Assembly: GCA_964432415.1 (NCBI GenBank)
Contig: CAYSNW010000012.1
Coordinates: 12,120-76,119, forward strand
DNA from: JAFECT01 sp964432415
Lineage (GTDB): Bacteria > Pseudomonadota > Alphaproteobacteria > Caulobacterales > Caulobacteraceae
DNA length: 64,000 nucleotides
Reading direction: 5' to 3'
The notes beneath the pieces were generated by a model. It was not told where the DNA came from and did not search any database. It saw only the letters and a list, made by a program, of their open reading frames with translations. The translations under genes and the position numbers were made by a program. Shown here in pieces: positions 34,330 through 41,681 of the stretch; the first letter of the stretch is position 1; the number at the start of each line of letters is the position of its first letter.

Positions 34330-34782
34330 GTGGAAGACACCGACCGCAAGCTCCTGCGCGAGCTCCAGCGCGACGGCCGCATCACCAACCAGGAACTGGC
34401 CAGGCGCTGCCACATCTCGCCGGCCGCCTGTTTCGAGCGGGTCAAGCGCCTGCGCGAAAAGGGCTTCATCACCGGCTACGCCGCCCTGCTCGATCCGGCC
34501 AAGCTCGGCCTGTCGCTGATGATCTTCGTGGAGGTCCACCTGGACCGCACCACGGAAGAGACCTTCGAACGCTTCGCCCAGCACGTGCGCCGCGCGCCCG
34601 AGGTTCTGGAGTGCCACATGGTGGCGGGCGGCTTCGACTACCTGATCAAGGCCCGCGTCAAGGACATGGCCGCCTACCGCGCCTTCCTCGGCGAAACCCT
34701 GGTCGCCATGCCGGGCGTGCGCGAGACCCGCACCTACGCCGTCCTGGAGGAGGTGAAGAACACGCTTGAGCTGCCGTTGTGA
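34330..34782 (+). CDS. putR: Lrp/AsnC-family regulator, probable PutR
   Basis: A 150-residue regulator with an N-terminal HTH (DTDRKLLRELQRDGRITNQE, LARRCHISPAACFERVKRL) and a C-terminal RAM ligand domain (LMIFVEVHL, HMVAGGFDYLIKARVKDM, PGVRETRTYAVLEEVK). It starts with GTG at 34330 behind GAAGGA; the long open frame upstream is antisense to putA. Divergence from putA is the standard layout for PutR in alphaproteobacteria, where proline-bound PutR activates putA. Confidence 0.88.
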   Translation: MEDTDRKLLRELQRDGRITNQELARRCHISPAACFERVKRLREKGFITGYAALLDPAKLGLSLMIFVEVHLDRTTEETFERFAQHVRRAPEVLECHMVAGGFDYLIKARVKDMAAYRAFLGETLVAMPGVRETRTYAVLEEVKNTLELPL

Positions 34783-34805
34783 CGTGGCGAGGGAAGCAAG
34801 GAAGT

Positions 34806-34939
34806 TTGTCCACGGAATACACGGAAGGACACGGAAGCCCGCGCGAAGCCTTTGCGCGAAGCGCATTCTGATTTGAATGCCGGCTGCGCCGGGGAGCCTC
34901 AGGCTTCTTTCCGTGTCCTTCCGTGTATTCCGTGGACAA
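34806..34939. repeat. Long hairpin repeat, ACGGAA-type
   Basis: Two perfect 31-base arms (34806-34836 and 34909-34939) enclose a 72-base loop. The arms are built from shifted copies of CACGGAA and ACGGAAGG. It begins 24 bases after the putR stop, inside the 253-bp gap before the glycosyltransferase gene. It could end putR transcription, but its size and sequence style mark it as a dispersed intergenic repeat. A related element lies at 39301-39410. Confidence 0.85.
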
Positions 34940-35035
34940 TTCTTTCTTCCCCTTCTCCCCCGGCTCCTCCCCTCGCCTTTCCCCGAAATCGCCCCTATTA
35001 CGGTTTCCGGACCCAACTTCGAGACCCCCGCACGC

Positions 35036-36142
35036 ATGCGCATTCTTCTGGCGACGGACGCCTGGGAGCCTCAGGTCAACGGGGTGGTGCGCACCCTGAC
35101 GCGCACGGTGGCGGAGTGCCGGGCCATGGGCCACGAGGTCCTGGTCATCAGCCCCGACCAGTTCAAGACCATCCCCATGCCGACCTACCCCGAGATCCGC
35201 CTGGCGCTGGGCGCCTACGAGGAGATCCGGGAGAAGTTCAAGGCCTTCGAGCCGGACGGCATCCACATCGCCACCGAGGGCCCGATCGGCATGGCGGCGC
35301 GCCGGCTGTGCATCGAGTGGAAGCTGCCGTTCACGACCAGCTATCACACCAAATATCCCGAATATATCGCCGCCCGTTTCCCGGTGCCCTTGAGCGTCGG
35401 CTACGCCTTCATGCGCTGGTTCCACAAGCCGTCGGGCCGGGTGATGGTGGCCACCCCCACCATGCGCAACGACCTGGAGAAGCATGGCTTCCGCAACATC
35501 TCGCCCTGGTCGCGCGGCGTCGACACCGAGCTGTTCCGCCCGGACCTGCCGCCGATCTTCGAGGGCATGGAGCGTCCGATCTTCGTCTCCGTGGGCCGCG
35601 TGGCGGTGGAGAAGAACATCGAGGCCTTCCTGGAGACCGACCTACCGGGAACCAAGGTGATCGTTGGCGACGGCCCCTCGCGCGCGGAGCTGGAGAAGAA
35701 GTACCCGGCCGCCAAGTTCCTGGGCGCCAGGTTCGGCGAGGAGCTGGCCCGCTGCTACGCCGACGCCGACGTCTTCGTCTTTCCCTCGCTGACCGACACC
35801 TTCGGCCTGGTGATCCTGGAGGCCATGGCCACCGGCACGCCGGTCGCCGCCTATCCGGCTCCCGGGCCCATCGACATCATTCCCAACTCCAACGCGGGCG
35901 TGGTGGACGAGGACCTGGAAAAGGCCTGCCTCGAATGCCTCGACCTGGACCGCAAGAAGGTCCGCGCCTACGCCGAGCTCTATTCCTGGCGGGCGTCTGC
36001 GGAAGAGTTCGTGCGCAACCTCCAGCCCTATCCCGAGCCGGAGCGCACGCGCTTCTGGCGGCGGCTGCGCAGGCTGGCGCGGCTGCGGCGCAAGCCGGCG
36101 GCCCCAGTCGCGGCGGCCGACCACGACAACCACGCGGCATAG
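35036..36142 (+). CDS. GT4-family glycosyltransferase
   Basis: A 368-residue GT-B enzyme without membrane segments. The N-terminal lobe starts MRILLATDAWEPQVNGVVRT, and SYHTKYPEYIAARFPVPL is typical of the SqdX/alpha-mannosyltransferase branch. The C-terminal lobe has FVSVGRVAVEKNIEAFLE, VGDGPSRAELEKKYP and the nucleotide-sugar motif PSLTDTFGLVILEAMATGTP, where the second glutamate is kept and the first is Asp. A basic tail (WRRLRRLARLRRK) may bind the membrane. The acceptor, possibly a glycolipid, is unknown. Confidence 0.86.
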   Translation: MRILLATDAWEPQVNGVVRTLTRTVAECRAMGHEVLVISPDQFKTIPMPTYPEIRLALGAYEEIREKFKAFEPDGIHIATEGPIGMAARRLCIEWKLPFTTSYHTKYPEYIAARFPVPLSVGYAFMRWFHKPSGRVMVATPTMRNDLEKHGFRNISPWSRGVDTELFRPDLPPIFEGMERPIFVSVGRVAVEKNIEAFLETDLPGTKVIVGDGPSRAELEKKYPAAKFLGARFGEELARCYADADVFVFPSLTDTFGLVILEAMATGTPVAAYPAPGPIDIIPNSNAGVVDEDLEKACLECLDLDRKKVRAYAELYSWRASAEEFVRNLQPYPEPERTRFWRRLRRLARLRRKPAAPVAAADHDNHAA

Positions 36143-36182
36143 GGCGTAGCGCCCCTTCACTTTCGTTTCGAAGGGATCGGGA

Positions 36183-36205
36183 CCTTCTCCCGCAAGGGGA
36201 GAAGG
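36183..36205. terminator. Hairpin between convergent genes
   Basis: CCTTCTCCC and GGGAGAAGG form a perfect 9-bp stem with a five-base loop. It lies 40 bases past the glycosyltransferase stop and before the convergent XRE gene ends. No T-run follows. It may act in both directions, or be a member of the short intergenic palindromes common in this genus. Confidence 0.45.
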
Positions 36206-36264
36206 CTGACTTTGGCTGACTCGGGAATGTGTGAGTTCGCGAGGTCCGCGAGCACTGAATGTGC

Positions 36265-36498
36265 TCAATCCACCCCGTCATCGATCTCCGCCGGGCCCGG
36301 TTCGTAGGTCAGGATATCTCCCGGCTGGCACTCCAGTTCGCGGCAGAGCGCGTGCAGGGTCGAAAACCGGATCGCGCGCGCCTTGCCGGTCTTCAGGATC
36401 GACAGGTTGGCGAGCGTCACCCCCACCCGGTCGGCGAGTTCGGTCAGCGACATGCGCCGGTCGAGCAGAAGACGGTCGAGCTGGATGCGGATTGGCAT
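36265..36498 (-). CDS. XRE-family transcriptional regulator (YozG type)
   Basis: A 77-residue single-domain regulator: MPIRIQLDRLLLDRRMSLTE, LADRVGVTLANLSILKTGKA and RFSTLHALCRELECQPGDIL form the five-helix Cro/C1 HTH. It begins 11 bases after the DUF2975 gene, a common pair in bacteria. The partner membrane protein and the regulator are thought to work together, but the signal is unknown. Confidence 0.85.
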   Translation of the reverse strand: MPIRIQLDRLLLDRRMSLTELADRVGVTLANLSILKTGKARAIRFSTLHALCRELECQPGDILTYEPGPAEIDDGVD

Positions 36499-36509
36499 GA
36501 TCGGGGCGC

Positions 36510-37037
36510 TCAGATGGTCAACTCGGCTTCGCGGCGCAGACGCGCCCCTTCGCGGAACACCTCCGCGAGCACGAAGACGACGAGGACGGCGAACCAGGAG
36601 GTCAGATTGACAGAACTCAGCGTCAGGCTGGCCTGTTTTGTCAGGTAGAGCGCAATGGCGAAGTGTCCCATCGCGTCGGTCAGGGTCAGGGCCGCCAGGC
36701 CGACGCCGATGGCGCGCAGGCGCGTGACATTGGTGGGATGGAACGGATCGCCCGCGGTCAGGGTCTGGAACAGCTGGCGCAGCCGGTGAACGATGAACAG
36801 CACGATGCTGAGCTCGAAGGCGCCGCCGGCGAACCACACCGCGGTGGTCGGGCCGGTCATGTGCGCCTCCACCTCGAAGGAGGGTTCGCGCACCGTGCGG
36901 GTGTAGTCGATCTGGACGAAGAGCAGGCCGATGGCGGCCAGGATCAGGGCGCCGATCAGGATCCACAGGATCACATAGACGACGTCGAGGGCGATTTTCA
37001 GAAGGCTCGAGACCGAGCCGGGACCCATGGCCCGCAT
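36510..37037 (-). CDS. DUF2975 membrane protein
   Basis: A 175-residue protein with four membrane segments, e.g. VVYVILWILIGALILAAIGL and VNLTSWFAVLVVFVLAEVF, and the conserved LRQLFQTLTAGDPFHPTN loop that marks DUF2975. A GGGAGG ribosome site precedes the ATG at 37037. It forms an operon with the XRE regulator. Role unknown; membrane sensing for the regulator is a reasonable guess. Confidence 0.84.
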   Translation of the reverse strand: MRAMGPGSVSSLLKIALDVVYVILWILIGALILAAIGLLFVQIDYTRTVREPSFEVEAHMTGPTTAVWFAGGAFELSIVLFIVHRLRQLFQTLTAGDPFHPTNVTRLRAIGVGLAALTLTDAMGHFAIALYLTKQASLTLSSVNLTSWFAVLVVFVLAEVFREGARLRREAELTI

Positions 37038-37149
37038 GAAACCTCCCTCGGATATCGGACCTTCCTAAGGGGCCCGTTCGCCACCCCGGCAGACCGGTCT
37101 TCGTAGACCGGCGGGCCGCTGGGCAGCGAGAATGCGCGAGATCATCCTA

Positions 37150-37195
37150 GAGCATGTCAGCAAAAGTGGTCCCACTTTTGCGCCCGGACATGCTC
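37150..37195. repeat. Doubly nested palindromic element
   Basis: GAGCATGTC (37150-37158) pairs with GACATGCTC (37187-37195), and inside it CAAAAGTGG (37161-37169) pairs with CCACTTTTG (37172-37180). This is the hallmark of a known class of alphaproteobacterial intergenic palindromes. It lies 24 bases past the stop of the 38-residue peptide gene, so it may also terminate that transcript. Confidence 0.8.
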
Positions 37196-37219
37196 CAGAT
37201 CATGCGATCAAGCGCGGTA

Positions 37220-37336
37220 TCACATCGCCTGGGCGACGATGGCGACCACGGCGGCCGGCAGGCCGGCGAGCAGGACGGCGTTGACCAGGCTCATGCCGAG
37301 CTTGTCCATCCAGGTCGTAGCGTTCATCAGGGTCAT
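37220..37336 (-). CDS. 38-residue hydrophobic peptide
   Basis: A small gene too short for ordinary gene calling. It begins MTLMNATTWMDKLGMSLVNA, then a single apolar helix VLLAGLPAAVVAIV, and ends AQAM. GGAG lies nine bases before the ATG, and an AT-rich divergent promoter region lies upstream, shared with rdgB. A palindrome follows the stop. These signs support translation. It could be a small membrane peptide; I see no antitoxin or partner RNA next to it. Function unknown. Confidence 0.5.
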   Translation of the reverse strand: MTLMNATTWMDKLGMSLVNAVLLAGLPAAVVAIVAQAM

Positions 37337-37550
37337 AACTATTCTCCGTGAGTTGGATCAGCCTCTGAGGGCTATTGTGCGCTGCAACATTAAATCAGGT
37401 TCACTTTCGCGCCTGCAGAACGGTGCAGCTCCGTTCTTGCCGCTTATCAATATGCCTTCGCCGTTTATCGATCAAGGCTCCATATCGTTTTTCGATATTA
37501 AACTTTCGCAATGCATTAAAAACTGGTAAGCCGAGAGCAAGGACGAAGCC
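37337..37550. promoter_or_regulatory. AT-rich divergent promoter region upstream of rdgB
   Basis: This 214-base gap is much richer in A/T than the genes around it. It holds ATATCG-TTTTT-CGATAT (37482-37498), preceded by TTATCGATCAAG and TTATCAATA, and runs into ATTAAACTTT. The TATCGAT-like elements look like a clustered operator. It must drive rdgB and probably the small peptide gene. No exact promoter can be assigned. Confidence 0.4.
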
Positions 37551-38153
37551 ATGGCCCTGAGCCTCAAATCCGGCGCGCGCCTGGTCGCCGCCACCCACAA
37601 TCCGGGCAAGGCGCGCGAGATCGCCGAACTGCTGGAGGGCCGCTTCGAGGTGGTGGCCGCGGGCCAGCTCGGCCTGCCCGAACCGGACGAGACCGAGTCC
37701 ACCTTCGCCGGCAATGCGGTGCTGAAGGCCCGCCACGCGGCCCAGGCCTCGGGCCTGGTCTCGCTGGCCGACGATTCAGGCCTGTCGGTCGGCGCCCTCG
37801 ACGGCCAGCCCGGCATCTACTCCGCCCGCTGGGCCGGACCGGAGAAGGACTTCGGTTCGGCCATGGACAAGGTGGAGACGCGCCTGATCGAGACCGGCTC
37901 GGACGACCGTTTCGCCTGGTTCACCTGCGCGCTCGCCCTGGCCTGGCCGGACGGGCCCTGCGTGGTGGTCGAGGGCCGGGTCGAGGGGACCCTGGTGTTC
38001 CCCGGCCGGGGCCTGAACGGCTTCGGCTACGACCCGATCTTCGTCCCCGAAGGCCACAGCCTCACCTTCGGCGAGATGGAGCCGAAGGCCAAGGACGCCA
38101 TGAGCCACCGGGCGCGGGCCTTTGAAAAGCTCAAGGCGGCGGTCTTCGACTGA
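37551..38153 (+). CDS. rdgB: Non-canonical purine NTP pyrophosphatase (RdgB/HAM1)
   Basis: A 200-residue house-cleaning enzyme that hydrolyses dITP, ITP and XTP to monophosphates. Motifs: AATHNPGKAREI (substrate loop), ESTFAGNAVLKARHAAQ, SLADDSGLSVGALDGQPGIY with the metal-binding aspartates, GFGYDPIFVPEGHSLTFGEM, and the base-binding SHRARAFEKL. AAGGAC precedes the ATG. It is followed within five bases by hemW, the usual neighbour. Confidence 0.94.
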   Translation: MALSLKSGARLVAATHNPGKAREIAELLEGRFEVVAAGQLGLPEPDETESTFAGNAVLKARHAAQASGLVSLADDSGLSVGALDGQPGIYSARWAGPEKDFGSAMDKVETRLIETGSDDRFAWFTCALALAWPDGPCVVVEGRVEGTLVFPGRGLNGFGYDPIFVPEGHSLTFGEMEPKAKDAMSHRARAFEKLKAAVFD

Positions 38154-38158
38154 ACCCC

Positions 38159-39280
38159 GTGCAGGACCTCGCCCTCTACCTCCACTGGCCCTACTGCGCC
38201 CGCATCTGCCCCTACTGCGACTTCAACGTGGTGCGCGCCCGCGGCCGGACAGACGAGGAGACCGCCCTGGTCGAGGCCATGGCCGCCGATATCGCCGAAC
38301 AGGCGCGACGGATTGGGCGCCGGCGGCTGGTCTCCATCTTCTTCGGCGGCGGCACGCCCTCGCTGCTGGCGCCTGCCGCAGTCGAGCGGCTGATCCGCGC
38401 CGCCACCGACGCCTTCGCGCCCGCCGGCGACCTGGAGATCACCCTGGAGGCCAACCCCACGGACGCGGAAGCCGGCCGCTTCGCCGACCTGGCCTCGGCC
38501 GGGGTCCAGCGCCTGTCGCTGGGAGTCCAGGCCCTCGACGACGACGCCCTGGCCTTCCTGGGCCGCAACCACGACGCCGCCGAGGCCCGCCGCGCGGCGG
38601 GGACCGCCGCCCGCGCCTTCCCGCGCCTGTCCATCGACCTGATCTATGCCCGCCCCGGCCAGACGCCCGACGCCTGGGCCCGCGAACTCCAGGACGCCCT
38701 GGCCTGGGGCCCCGAGCACGTCTCGCCCTACCAGCTGACCATCGAGCAAGAGACCGCCTTCGGCCGCGCGGCCCGGCGCGGAAGCCTGGTCCCGCCGGAT
38801 CCCGAGCTCGCCGCCGACCTGTTCGACGTGACCCAGACGGTTCTGGAGGGCGCCGGCTTCCACGCCTACGAGGTCTCCAACCACGCCCGCGGCGAGGCCG
38901 CCCGCTCGCGCCACAACCTGGCGATCTGGAAGGGCGCGGAATACCTGGGCGCCGGCCCCGGGGCGCACGGCCGCATCCAGCTGGACGGCGCTCGCACCGC
39001 CACCCGCGCCGAGCCGAAGATCGCCGGCTACATCGCCCGCGTCGGCGAGAGCGGCGTCGGCTTCGCCACGGTCGAGCCCCTCTCCGACCGCGAGGCCGAC
39101 GAGGAACGCGTCATGCTCGGCCTGCGCATCGACGAGGGCGTCGAGATCGGCCTCGTCGACCCGGATCGTGCGGCCACCCTGATCGACGCCGGCCTGCTGA
39201 CCCGCAAGGCCGACCGCATCGCCGCCACGCCAGCGGGGCGTCTGGTCCTCGACCGGGTGATCTCGGAGCTGCTGACCTAA
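38159..39280 (+). CDS. hemW: Heme chaperone HemW (radical SAM)
   Basis: A 373-residue radical-SAM protein of the HemN-like group, starting with GTG. The cluster motif is YCARICPYCDF (CxxxCxxC), followed by IFFGGGTPSLL, EITLEANPTDAE and QRLSLGVQALDDDAL. The shorter length and lack of the extra HemN N-terminal cysteine point to HemW, which passes heme to respiratory proteins, rather than to coproporphyrinogen dehydrogenase. It lies five bases after rdgB. Confidence 0.9.
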   Translation: MQDLALYLHWPYCARICPYCDFNVVRARGRTDEETALVEAMAADIAEQARRIGRRRLVSIFFGGGTPSLLAPAAVERLIRAATDAFAPAGDLEITLEANPTDAEAGRFADLASAGVQRLSLGVQALDDDALAFLGRNHDAAEARRAAGTAARAFPRLSIDLIYARPGQTPDAWARELQDALAWGPEHVSPYQLTIEQETAFGRAARRGSLVPPDPELAADLFDVTQTVLEGAGFHAYEVSNHARGEAARSRHNLAIWKGAEYLGAGPGAHGRIQLDGARTATRAEPKIAGYIARVGESGVGFATVEPLSDREADEERVMLGLRIDEGVEIGLVDPDRAATLIDAGLLTRKADRIAATPAGRLVLDRVISELLT

Positions 39281-39300
39281 GGCCCGAAGGGCCAAGCCTT

Positions 39301-39410
39301 CCTCTTCGTGTCCTTCGTGGTCTTCGTGGTTATCCCTTCCTTGCTGGCCCCGCCGCAGCCCAACCCGTCCAAAGACTTGAACCACGAAGAACACGAAGGG
39401 CACGAAGAGG
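39301..39410. repeat. Long hairpin repeat, CACGAAG-type
   Basis: Arms 39301-39331 and 39380-39410 match at 29 of 31 positions and enclose a 48-base loop. They are built from shifted copies of CTTCGTGG/CCACGAAG. It begins 20 bases after the hemW stop, within the 227-base gap before rsmI. Layout and length copy the element at 34806-34939, though the core differs. Confidence 0.85.
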
Positions 39411-39507
39411 GAGCCAGACTTCTCCACCCAGCGGCGCGCAGATCAGGACAGCCGCTGCGCGGCGCTCGCCCGGTTGACTGCCCCGGCGCCCCTGTCACCC
39501 TGCCCCC

Positions 39508-40371
39508 ATGAGCCTCCCGACCACCGCGCCGCCCCCACGCCCCGTCGAGCCCGGGCTCTATCTGGTGGCGACCCCCATCGGGAACCTGCGCGACATCACC
39601 CTGCGCGCCCTGGATGTTCTTGCCGCCGCCGATCTCGTCCTGGCCGAGGACACCCGCGTCTCGGGCCGGCTGCTCTCCGCCTTCGGGCTGAAGAAGAAGA
39701 TCGAGCGCTACGACGACCACATCGCCGAGGCCATGCGCCCGCGGGTGCTCGACGCCCTGGCCGCGGGACAGGTGGTGGCCCTGGTCTCCGACGCCGGCAC
39801 GCCCCTGGTCTCCGACCCTGGCTTCCGCCTCGTCGGCGCGGCGTTGGACTCAGGCGCCAAGGTGCATCCCATCCCGGGTCCCTCGGCCCCGCTGGCGGCC
39901 CTGACCCTGGCGGGCCTGCCCACCGACCGCTTCCTGTTCGCGGGCTTCACCCCGGCCAAGTCCTCGGCCCGCCGCGCCCTGTTCGAGGAGCTGGCCCCGG
40001 TGCGCGCGACGCTGATCTTCTTCGACACCGGGCCGCGCCTGCGCGAGAGCCTCACCGACATGGCGGCCGTCTTCGGCCCCCGCCCCGCCGCGGTCGCCCG
40101 CGAACTGACCAAGCTCTACGAGGAGTGCGTGCGCGGCCCCCTCGACCAGTTGGCCGCCCATCCCCGTCTCGAAGCCCCCAAGGGCGAGATCGTGGTGATC
40201 GTGGGGCCCGGCGCCGAGGAACAGGCCAGCCCCGGTGACGCGGACACGGCGCTCACCGACGCCCTCGCCCGCCTCGGTCCCGCCGAGGCGGCGTCGGAGG
40301 TCTCCAAGGCCCTCGGCCTTCCGCGCAAGGCGCTCTACCGCCGGGCCCTGGAACTGAAGGGCAAGGCGTGA
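39508..40371 (+). CDS. rsmI: 16S rRNA 2'-O-ribose methyltransferase RsmI
   Basis: A 287-residue SAM-dependent enzyme methylating C1402 of 16S rRNA. The tetrapyrrole-methylase fold is seen in LYLVATPIGNLRDITLRAL, LAEDTRVSGRLL, ALVSDAGTPLVSDPGFRLV, HPIPGPSAPLAAL and RELTKLYEECVRG. A short C-terminal helical domain ends the protein. It overlaps the YraN gene as GTGA, so the two are coupled. Confidence 0.94.
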   Translation: MSLPTTAPPPRPVEPGLYLVATPIGNLRDITLRALDVLAAADLVLAEDTRVSGRLLSAFGLKKKIERYDDHIAEAMRPRVLDALAAGQVVALVSDAGTPLVSDPGFRLVGAALDSGAKVHPIPGPSAPLAALTLAGLPTDRFLFAGFTPAKSSARRALFEELAPVRATLIFFDTGPRLRESLTDMAAVFGPRPAAVARELTKLYEECVRGPLDQLAAHPRLEAPKGEIVVIVGPGAEEQASPGDADTALTDALARLGPAEAASEVSKALGLPRKALYRRALELKGKA

Positions 40372-40757
40372 ACGACGCCCGCCTCCAGGCTCGCCGCGAG
40401 CGCGGCAAGCGCGGCCACCGCGAGGGCCACGGGGCGGAAATCCTGGCCGCCATCCTGCTGATGGCCAAGGGCTACCAGATCCTGGGCTTTCGCCTGAAGA
40501 CCCGTTTCGGCGAGATCGACCTTCTCGCGCGGCGCGGAAAAACCCTGGCCATCGTCGAGGTCAAGCGCCGCGCCACCTTGGAGCAGGCCCTGCTGGCCAT
40601 CGGTCCCGACCAACGCGACCGGCTCTGGAATGCGGCGCGAAGCTTGACCGAACGGCGGCCCGCCCTGCGACAACTGGCGCTTCGCCTGGACCTGATCGCA
40701 CTGGCGCCCGGACGATTTCCGCGACATGTTTCCGACTTGTTTGCCGAAACGGGCTAG
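40368..40757 (+). CDS. YraN/UPF0102 family nuclease-like protein
   Basis: A 129-residue protein starting with GTG inside the rsmI stop. It has the RecB/Holliday-resolvase-like fold pattern: GHGAEILAAILLMAKGYQIL, RLKTRFGEIDLLARRGKT with Asp in GEIDL, and VEVKRRATLEQALLAIGPDQ with the E-x-K motif. Pairing with rsmI is very common. The cellular role is unsettled, though it fits a DNA-acting nuclease. Confidence 0.9.
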   Translation: MNDARLQARRERGKRGHREGHGAEILAAILLMAKGYQILGFRLKTRFGEIDLLARRGKTLAIVEVKRRATLEQALLAIGPDQRDRLWNAARSLTERRPALRQLALRLDLIALAPGRFPRHVSDLFAETG

Positions 40758-40791
40758 GTTCGTCCGCGAGCGGCTGGAGTGAGTGTTCGCC

Positions 40792-41607
40792 ATGACCCGC
40801 GATGAGGCGGAACGCGTTCTCGCCACCGCCGGAGAAACGGACGACGCGCAGTTCCCCCTGCTGGACGCCGCCGTGGCCTGCGCCATCCACGACATCCCCT
40901 TCCGCGACCCCGCGCCGGTCCGGGCGCTGGCCGAGGCCGCGGCCGCGCGCCTGGCCGAGCGGCTGCAGACCGAATCCCCCGACGAGGCCCTGGCCGAGGC
41001 CCTGTCCGGCGACCTGCGCCTGCAGGGCGATCTCCTGACCTTCGACGACCCGGCCAACACCGACATCATCGACGTGGCCGAGCGCCGCCGCGGCCTTTCG
41101 GCGACCCTGGGCTTCTTCTACCTGCACGCCGCGCGCAAATGCGGGCTGAAGGCGGACGGGGTCGACTTCCCCAACCACTTCCTGCTGCGCGTCGACACCG
41201 ACGAGGGGCCGGTGGCGCTCGACCCCTTCAGCCAGGGCCGGCTGGTGCTGCCCTCGGAGCTGACCCGCCGCGCGCTGCGCGCCGGCCTGACGCCCGACGT
41301 GGCCGACCGCCTCGACGTCCTGATGGCGCCGGTCAGCGACCGCCAGGTCCTGATCCGCCAGCAGAACCAGCTCTTCGCCCGCGCGGTCGCCTCAGGCGAC
41401 TTCGACGCCGCGGAGCGTTCGGCCCTGCGCCGCGCCCTGCTCGATCCCAACGACCACCGCCCCTGGCTCGACGTCGCGGCCGCCCGCGAACGCCAGGGCG
41501 CGCTTTCCGGCGCGCTGGAAGCCCTGGGCCGCGCCCAGACGCTCGGCGGCGGCGCCTCGGTCATGGCCCGCGCCCAGCGCGAACGGGTGCGGTTGCGGCT
41601 GAACTAG
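40792..41607 (+). CDS. SirB1/transglutaminase-like protein with TPR-type tail
   Basis: A 271-residue cytoplasmic protein. The SirB1 N-domain pattern is clear: NTDIIDVAERRRGLSATLGF, FYLHAARKCGLKADGVDFPN and HFLLRVDTDEGPVALDPFSQ. This fold resembles transglutaminases but often lacks the catalytic cysteine, and I see none in the usual place. The C-terminal part repeats short helices (WLDVAAARERQGALSGALEA), like tetratricopeptide repeats. The start may be this ATG or a GTG at 40783. Role unknown. Confidence 0.8.
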   Translation: MTRDEAERVLATAGETDDAQFPLLDAAVACAIHDIPFRDPAPVRALAEAAAARLAERLQTESPDEALAEALSGDLRLQGDLLTFDDPANTDIIDVAERRRGLSATLGFFYLHAARKCGLKADGVDFPNHFLLRVDTDEGPVALDPFSQGRLVLPSELTRRALRAGLTPDVADRLDVLMAPVSDRQVLIRQQNQLFARAVASGDFDAAERSALRRALLDPNDHRPWLDVAAARERQGALSGALEALGRAQTLGGGASVMARAQRERVRLRLN

Positions 41608-41650
41608 GTCTTGGCCAAGGGATTGGTGACGCGAAAAGCGGCCGGCTCGA

Positions 41651-41677
41651 ACGTCGGAGATGGGTGGAAAGCAGATG
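41651..41677. repeat. Degenerate short repeat, copy 1
   Basis: The core ACGTCGGAGATGGGTGGAAA followed by GCAGATG resembles a widespread alphaproteobacterial intergenic repeat of the form GTCCGCAATGGGTGGAAAGC. It lies five bases past the stop of the following minus-strand gene. Two more weakly matching copies lie at 42428 and 43415. Confidence 0.4.
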
Positions 41678-41681
41678 CGGG

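Noticed and set aside
34806..34939. Possible CRISPR or attachment site
   Set aside because: The repeats are arms of one hairpin, not spaced direct repeats with unique spacers, and no integrase or cas gene is near.
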